This document shows, piece by piece, positions 59,794-64,000 of a stretch of DNA of 64,000 nucleotides. Under the pieces are notes generated by a model. The model saw only the letters and a program-made list of their open reading frames with translations, searched no databases and was not told the DNA's origin. The stretch comes from CAVQZA01 sp963724805 (GTDB taxonomy: Bacteria; Actinomycetota; Thermoleophilia; Gaiellales; Gaiellaceae): positions 992,001 through 1,056,000 of the forward strand of contig CAVRWA010000011.1 of the NCBI GenBank assembly GCA_963724805.1. The letters run 5' to 3'. Numbering within the stretch: the stretch's first letter is position 1; each line of letters starts with the position of its first letter. Position numbers and translations under genes: made by a program.

Positions 59794-60650
59794 TCAGCTA
59801 CGGCCAGGCGATCCTGCTCGGTCTGCTGCAGGGCTTCGCAGAGCTCTTCCCGATCTCGAGCCTGGGGCAGAGCGTCGTGCTGCCGAGCCTGCTCGGCTGG
59901 AACATCCACCAGAACGACCCGTACTTCATCACCTTCCTCGTCGCCACGCACCTCGCGACCTCGCTCGTCCTGCTCGGCTTCTTCTGGTCCGACTGGGTGC
60001 GGATCGTGAAGGGGCTCGGCCGCTCGCTCCGCGACCGGGGCATCGACCCGGCCGACAAGGACGCCAAGCTCGGCTGGCTGCTCGTCGTCGGCACGATCCC
60101 GGCCGGGATCCTCGGGCTGCTGCTCGAGCACCGGCTCCGTGGGCTGTTCGCCTCTGCTCAGTCGGCCGCGTTCTTCCTGATCCTGAACGGAGTGATGCTG
60201 TACGGAGCGGAGCTCCTCCGCCGCCGCGCGCCCGCGCCCCAGACCGGGGATCCCGACCGGCGCGTCGCCGAAGGGGTCGGCTGGAGGCAGGCGGTCTCGA
60301 TCGGTGCGGCGCAGGCGATCGCGCTGATCCCGGGGTTCTCGCGCTCCGGCGCGACGATGGGCGGCGGCCTCCTCGTCGGCCTCTCGAACGAGGACGCGGC
60401 GCGCTTCGCCTTCCTGCTCGCGACGCCGATCATCGGCGCCGCCGCAGTGCTCAAGCTGCCCGAGCTGTTCGGCGCCCAGGGAAACGGCGTGCGAGGCCAG
60501 GCTCTCGTCGGTGCCCTCTGCGCAGCTGTCACGGCCTACTTCTCGGTGCGCTACCTGATGCGCTACTTCGAGACGAAGCGGCTCAGCCCGTTCGCCGTCT
60601 TCTGCTTCGTCGAGGGGATCGTGCTCACGCTCTATTTCGGGCTTTCCTAG
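59790..60650 (+). CDS. uppP: Undecaprenyl-diphosphatase (UppP/BacA family)
   Basis: This membrane enzyme dephosphorylates undecaprenyl diphosphate to recycle the lipid carrier for cell-wall synthesis. The 286 residues have about eight helices and the two active-site motifs: LQGFAELFPISSLGQ near residue 11 and PGFSRSGATMG near 175. In the usual first motif (E/QxxxE and SSxGH) the last residue is His; here it is Gln. The only fitting start is TTG 59790, overlapping the small membrane-protein gene. Its 3' end overlaps the kinase gene's end by four bases. Confidence 0.92.
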   Translation: MISYGQAILLGLLQGFAELFPISSLGQSVVLPSLLGWNIHQNDPYFITFLVATHLATSLVLLGFFWSDWVRIVKGLGRSLRDRGIDPADKDAKLGWLLVVGTIPAGILGLLLEHRLRGLFASAQSAAFFLILNGVMLYGAELLRRRAPAPQTGDPDRRVAEGVGWRQAVSIGAAQAIALIPGFSRSGATMGGGLLVGLSNEDAARFAFLLATPIIGAAAVLKLPELFGAQGNGVRGQALVGALCAAVTAYFSVRYLMRYFETKRLSPFAVFCFVEGIVLTLYFGLS

Positions 60651-61552
60651 GGGAAGACGCAGCGGATCTCGAGGCCGCGGCCGAGGCCGCCGCCCGCTTC
60701 GATCGTCCCGCCCGCGGCGGTGACGACGTGCTTGACGATCGCGAGCCCGAGCCCGGTGCCGCGCGACGAGCGCGCGCGGTCCGCGCGGTAGAAGCGCTCG
60801 AACAGCCGCGCGAGGTCATCCTCGGCGACCCCGGCCCCGTCGTCGGCGGCACGGAGGACGGTTCCCTCGGCCGTGCGCGTCACGTCGATCGAGAACCGGG
60901 CGCGCGGGCCCGCGTACCGGAGCGCGTTCTCGGCGAGATTCTCGAGCACGATCCGGAGCATCCGCGGCCGCAGCGGCAGCTCGATCTCCGGCTCGGCCTC
61001 GAAGCGGAGCTCGAGATCGGCGCGCGCCGCGCGCTCGGCGAGTTCCGCCGCGAGCTCCGACAGCAGCGGCTGCACCGGCGTAGAGCCGAGCGCTACCACC
61101 TCCTTCCCGGTCTCGAGCTCGCTCAGGAAGAGGACGTCGTCGATCAGCTCCCCGATCTGCTGCACCTCGGCTCGCGCCTGCAGCGCGAGCTCGTGTGGGT
61201 CCTCGCCCGGGAGATCCATCGACTCCAGCAGGACGAGCAGCCGGGCGAGTGGCGTCCGCAGCTCGTGCGAGACCGCCGCGGTGAAGCCGGCCCGCAGCTC
61301 CTCGTAGGCGGCGAGCTCGCCGGGCGAGCCGAGGAAGAGCAGCTCCTCGTGCCGTCCCTCCACCTCGTAGGGGACGAAGCGCGGCTCCGCCTCGAGCAAG
61401 TCGAGCGGCACGGGCTCCCCCACCTCGATGCGGAGCTGCTCGCGCGCGCGGCGGCTCGCAGCCAGCACGCGGCGCTCCGAGTCGAGCACGAGCACCAGCT
61501 CGGGGCTCTCCTCGATCAGCGTGCGGGCCCGGACGGCGTCGTCGTTTACCAC
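60647..61552 (-). CDS. PhoR-like sensor histidine kinase without a visible membrane segment
   Basis: This is a 301-residue kinase. It has an N-terminal PAS-like domain (about 10-85), the H-box VSHELRTPLARL with His96, the N-box NLAENALRYAG, and the G-boxes DDGAGVAEDDL and GTGLGLAIVKHVV. Unlike most PhoR/SenX3 proteins it has no hydrophobic helix in this frame, so it looks cytosolic. It is divergent from the response regulator at 61618 and starts at GTG 61552, inside the PHO-box repeats. Location and promoter suggest it responds to the Pst/PhoU state. Confidence 0.9.
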   Translation of the reverse strand: MVNDDAVRARTLIEESPELVLVLDSERRVLAASRRAREQLRIEVGEPVPLDLLEAEPRFVPYEVEGRHEELLFLGSPGELAAYEELRAGFTAAVSHELRTPLARLLVLLESMDLPGEDPHELALQARAEVQQIGELIDDVLFLSELETGKEVVALGSTPVQPLLSELAAELAERAARADLELRFEAEPEIELPLRPRMLRIVLENLAENALRYAGPRARFSIDVTRTAEGTVLRAADDGAGVAEDDLARLFERFYRADRARSSRGTGLGLAIVKHVVTAAGGTIEAGGGLGRGLEIRCVFP

Positions 61553-61572
61553 CCATTCACCCCTCTGTCACC
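61546..61572. promoter_or_regulatory. PHO box in the kinase/regulator divergent promoter
   Basis: Plus-strand cores TTACC (61546), TCACC (61557) and TCACC (61568) recur at exactly 11 bases. The first lies within the first codons of the kinase gene on the other strand and the last is about 45 bases before the regulator ATG. This suggests the regulator controls its own expression. Confidence 0.7.
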
Positions 61573-61617
61573 AAGCGGTGCCCCCGCGCCGCCGCTGCAG
61601 CAGTCAGAATCCAGGTA

Positions 61618-62313
61618 ATGGCCAAGGTGCTCATAGTCGAGGACGACGAGGTTATCGCGCAGGGGATGGCGCGGCACCTGACCGCGGCGGGGTTCGATCC
61701 ACTCCAGGTCGAGCGCGGCGAGCAGGGCCTGGCGCGGTTGCGGTTCGAGCGGCCCGACGTCTGCGTGCTCGATCTGATGCTCCCCGGCCTCGACGGCTGG
61801 AAGCTGATCGAGACGGCGCGCGCGGAGGGGATCGGCACTCCGATCGTCGTCGTGAGCGCGCGCGGCACCGAGCACGATCGGGTGCACGCGCTCGAGATCG
61901 GGGCGGACGACTACCTCGTCAAGCCGTTCTCGATGAAGGAGCTCGTGGCCCGCGTACGCGCCGCCGCACGCCGCGGCACGCGCGCCCAGGACGAGCGTCG
62001 CGGCGAACCGATCAGGATCGAGGAGCTCGTGATCGACCCCGCGCAGGTGCAGGCCTTCATCGACGGCGAGAGCGCCGACCTGACGCCCACGGAGTTCCGG
62101 CTCCTCTACCAGCTCGCCCTTCAGCGCGGCCGCGTCGCAACGCGTGACGAGCTGCTCCAGAAGATCTGGGGCCGCCGCGAGGCGCACCGCGACCGCACGG
62201 TCGACGTCTTCGTCCGCCGCCTCCGGGAGAAGGTCGACCGCCGTGCGTCGTCCCACACGTTCATCCAGACGCGCTACGGCGTCGGCTACCGGCTCGAAGC
62301 CGTCCCCAAGTAG
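61618..62313 (+). CDS. PhoP/PhoB-like response regulator (OmpR family)
   Basis: This is a 231-residue regulator. The receiver domain has acidic residues Asp9-Asp10, the phosphorylation site Asp52 (VLDLMLPGLDG), the switch Ser near 82 and Lys near 102 (DYLVKPFSMKEL). The C-terminal winged helix includes LTPTEFRLLYQLA and the recognition helix region RTVDVFVRRLREKV, ending YGVGYRLEAV. It pairs with the divergent kinase and is the likely protein that binds the four PHO boxes of this locus. Confidence 0.94.
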   Translation: MAKVLIVEDDEVIAQGMARHLTAAGFDPLQVERGEQGLARLRFERPDVCVLDLMLPGLDGWKLIETARAEGIGTPIVVVSARGTEHDRVHALEIGADDYLVKPFSMKELVARVRAAARRGTRAQDERRGEPIRIEELVIDPAQVQAFIDGESADLTPTEFRLLYQLALQRGRVATRDELLQKIWGRREAHRDRTVDVFVRRLREKVDRRASSHTFIQTRYGVGYRLEAVPK

Positions 62314-62316
62314 CAC

Positions 62317-62378
62317 CCCTCAAGGCAGGGCACCACGAACCTCGACTCTCCTAAAGGGGTCAGACCCCTTCCTGAGGG
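62317..62378. terminator. Nested palindromes between the regulator and thiolase genes
   Basis: AAGGGGTC 62354-62361 and GACCCCTT 62363-62370 form a near-perfect palindrome around one base. An outer CCCTCA 62317-62322 pairs with TGAGGG 62373-62378. The two flanking genes converge, so a two-way terminator is the simple reading. The GGGGTC-A-GACCCC core also resembles dispersed REP-type elements. Confidence 0.5.
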
Positions 62379-62455
62379 TCGTGAGATTCGGTGAGTTTCG
62401 ACACCTTCGAGACATGGCGGAAGGGCGTACGAAGTCTCGCTCGAGGGTCGAGATC

Positions 62456-63607
62456 TCAGACCTCGAGCAGGAGCGCGTCGCCCTGGCCGCCGCCGGAGCA
62501 GATCGCGGCGAGGCCGAGCCCGCCGCCCTCGCGGCGCAGCTCGTGGACGAGCGTGCCGACGATGCGGCCGCCCGAGGCGCCGATCGGGTGCCCGAGCGCG
62601 ATCGCGCCGCCGTTGACGTTCACCGTCTCGGGATCGGCGCCGAGCAGCCGCGTCGAGTTCGTCGCCACCGAGGCGAAGGCCTCGTTGATCTCGATCCGCT
62701 TCACGTCGGCGACCGTCCGCCCCGCCTTCTCGAGCGCGAGCGCGCCCGCACGCGCAGGCGTGCGCGGCAGGTACGCGAAGTCGTCCGCGACGTAGGCCTG
62801 CGCGACGATCTGCGCGAGGATCGTGAGTCCCCGCTCGAGCGCGAACGCCTCACTCGTGACGACGACACACGAGGCGCCGTCGTTGACCCCGGGGGCGTTG
62901 CCGGCGGTCGTCGTACCCTCCGGATCGAAGACCGGCTGCAGCGCCGCGAGCTTCTCGAGCGTCGTGTCGCGCCGGATCGCCTCGTCGGCGGTGACGTCGC
63001 CGACGGGAAAGAGCTCCTCGGCGTAGCGTCCCTGGTCCTGGGCGCTCGCCGCACGCTCCTGCGACCGCACCGCCCAGGCGTCCTGCTCCTCGCGGCTGAT
63101 CCCGAGCTCGCGCGCGACCGCCGAGTTCTGCTGCGCCATCAGGAGCCCGTCGAAGGTGCACGTGAGCCCGTCGTAGGTCATCGCGTCGACGAGCTCGCCG
63201 TCGCCGAAGCGGTAGCCGAAGCGGGCCTTCTGGAGCAGGTAGGGCGCGTTCGACATCGACTCCATCCCGCCCGTGACGACCACGTCGTGCTCGCCCGCGC
63301 GGATCATCAGGTCGGCGATCTGGATCGCTCTGATCGAGGAGGCGCAGACCTTGTTGACCGTGTCGGCGCCGACCTCTTTCGGGATCCCCGCGCCGACCGC
63401 GGCCTGGCGCGCGGGAGCCTGGCCGGCGCCCGCCTGCAGCACCTGGCCCATGATCACGTACTCAGCCTCTCCCGGCGCGAGGCCGGCGCGCTCGAGGCCG
63501 GCGCGGATCGCGAACGCGCCCAGCTCGGTCGCGGGATAGCCGGCGAGACCCCCGCCGAGCTTGCCGAACGGTGTCCGCACGGCGGAGACGATCACGGCGG
63601 TGGACAT
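62456..63607 (-). CDS. Acetyl-CoA acetyltransferase (thiolase)
   Basis: This enzyme condenses or cleaves beta-ketoacyl-CoA. The 383 residues carry the acyl-bearing Cys88 (NKVCASSIRAIQ), the His motif GHPIGASGGRIV near residue 340 and the second catalytic Cys in CSGGGQGDALLLE at the C-terminus. The thiolase signature NINGGAIALGHP-type stretch is present (NVNGGAIALG). The first motif reads CASS where CGSG/CASG is common. It may complete beta-oxidation with the acyl-CoA dehydrogenase and hydratase of this window. Confidence 0.95.
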   Translation of the reverse strand: MSTAVIVSAVRTPFGKLGGGLAGYPATELGAFAIRAGLERAGLAPGEAEYVIMGQVLQAGAGQAPARQAAVGAGIPKEVGADTVNKVCASSIRAIQIADLMIRAGEHDVVVTGGMESMSNAPYLLQKARFGYRFGDGELVDAMTYDGLTCTFDGLLMAQQNSAVARELGISREEQDAWAVRSQERAASAQDQGRYAEELFPVGDVTADEAIRRDTTLEKLAALQPVFDPEGTTTAGNAPGVNDGASCVVVTSEAFALERGLTILAQIVAQAYVADDFAYLPRTPARAGALALEKAGRTVADVKRIEINEAFASVATNSTRLLGADPETVNVNGGAIALGHPIGASGGRIVGTLVHELRREGGGLGLAAICSGGGQGDALLLEV

Positions 63608-63617
63608 GCCTCGAAGG

Positions 63618-64000
63618 CTACCGCGCGAGGTTCAGGCCGGGCTCGAGCCGCTGCAAGAAGCCGACGGTGAGCCTGATCGCGTCCTCGACGTCGGAGAGCT
63701 GGGCCAGCTCGCTCGGCGAGTGCATGTAGCGCAGCGGCACCGAGACGAGGGCCGTGGGCACGCCGCCGCGGCTGATGTGCGTGTAGTCGGCGTCGGTGCT
63801 CGTCTGCCCGCCGGCGACCTCGAGCGTGTACGGGATCCCTTCCGCGTCCGCCGTCTCGACGAGGAGCTCGACGAGTCGCGGATGCAGTAGGGGACCGCGG
63901 AGGATCGTGGGGCCGCTGCCGAGGGCGTGTGCTCCGTCATCGCTCGGATCGGCGCCGGGCGAGTCGCTCGCCGTCGTGACGTCGAAGACCAGCGCGAGAT
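63618..64000 (-). CDS. M42-family aminopeptidase (partial, 5' end off window)
   Basis: The last 383 bases encode, on the minus strand, the C-terminal part of an M42 glutamyl aminopeptidase/endoglucanase-type metallopeptidase. Visible family features are FDVTTASDSPG, the GSGPTILRGPLLHP stretch, the Gly-Gly-Gln-Thr-Ser-Thr-Asp-Ala metal/active-site region, HISRGGVPTALVS, and RYMHSPSE with a metal-binding His. The stop TAG is at 63618-63620. The gene continues past position 64000. Confidence 0.88.
   Translation of the reverse strand, partial: LALVFDVTTASDSPGADPSDDGAHALGSGPTILRGPLLHPRLVELLVETADAEGIPYTLEVAGGQTSTDADYTHISRGGVPTALVSVPLRYMHSPSELAQLSDVEDAIRLTVGFLQRLEPGLNLAR

Overview
The window is high-GC, densely coded DNA with many GTG and TTG starts and 1-4 base gene overlaps. 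Its conserved block (rpmE, prfA, prmC, sua5/tsaC, glyA, upp, wecA-like, atp genes) is the order typical of Actinomycetota. Together with the split methylmalonyl-CoA mutase and the ETF/ETF-QO operon, it suggests a deep-branching actinobacterium such as Thermoleophilia/Gaiellales. The taxonomy is an inference from gene order and codon style, not from a search.

Layout. (1) Positions 1-802 hold a truncated DppC/OppC-type ABC permease. (2) Positions 896-6306, minus strand, hold an F-type ATP synthase operon (AtpZ-like, AtpI-like, atpB, E, F, H, A, G). atpG carries a one-base frameshift, and atpD and atpC do not follow it. (3) Positions 6420-16995 are mainly minus-strand housekeeping genes: GlcNAc-1-P transferase, upp, glyA, sua5, two alpha/beta hydrolases, prmC, prfA, an OsmC protein, DUF1385, rpmE, a threonine dehydratase and a GNAT protein. 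(4) Positions 17150-24759, minus strand, form a tightly packed catabolic operon: both methylmalonyl-CoA mutase subunits, two unknown paralogous membrane proteins, enoyl-CoA hydratase, EtfB, EtfA and ETF-QO. Electrons from acyl-CoA oxidation would pass through ETF to the quinone pool, and propionyl-CoA carbon would enter as succinyl-CoA. (5) Positions 25075-51973, plus strand, are one giant gene of about 27 kb. Once a single extra base near 41059 is corrected, it encodes about 8,965 residues. It has an N-terminal export signal, then 19 cysteine-paired beta-sandwich repeats, nine 120-residue repeats, about 28 Ig-like repeats of roughly 100 residues, and invasin-like modules. The C-terminus has a ZU5-like region and a degenerate receiver-like fold. 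(6) Positions 51978-53710, minus strand, hold cob(I)alamin adenosyltransferase and acyl-CoA dehydrogenase, which fit functionally with block 4. (7) Positions 53725-62313 are a phosphate-starvation locus: phoU, pstB, pstS, pstA, pstC and a PhoR/PhoP-like pair, with a PHP-domain protein, a small membrane protein and UppP among them. Four intergenic sites carry 11-base-period TCACC-type direct repeats that look like PhoP-binding PHO boxes. (8) Positions 62456-64000 hold a thiolase and a truncated M42 aminopeptidase.

The most unusual content is the giant repeat protein. Its repeats show several recent, nearly base-identical internal duplications, and its C-terminal pseudo-receiver fold is unexpected on an exported protein. 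Other points to follow are the coherent four-site PHO-box network around a kinase with no visible membrane segment, the two unknown paralogous membrane proteins between the mutase subunits, an ETF-QO lacking one of four cluster cysteines, a UppP with Gln in place of the usual motif His, and the ATP synthase operon without beta and epsilon. I saw no tRNA, rRNA, CRISPR array, insertion sequence or prophage.
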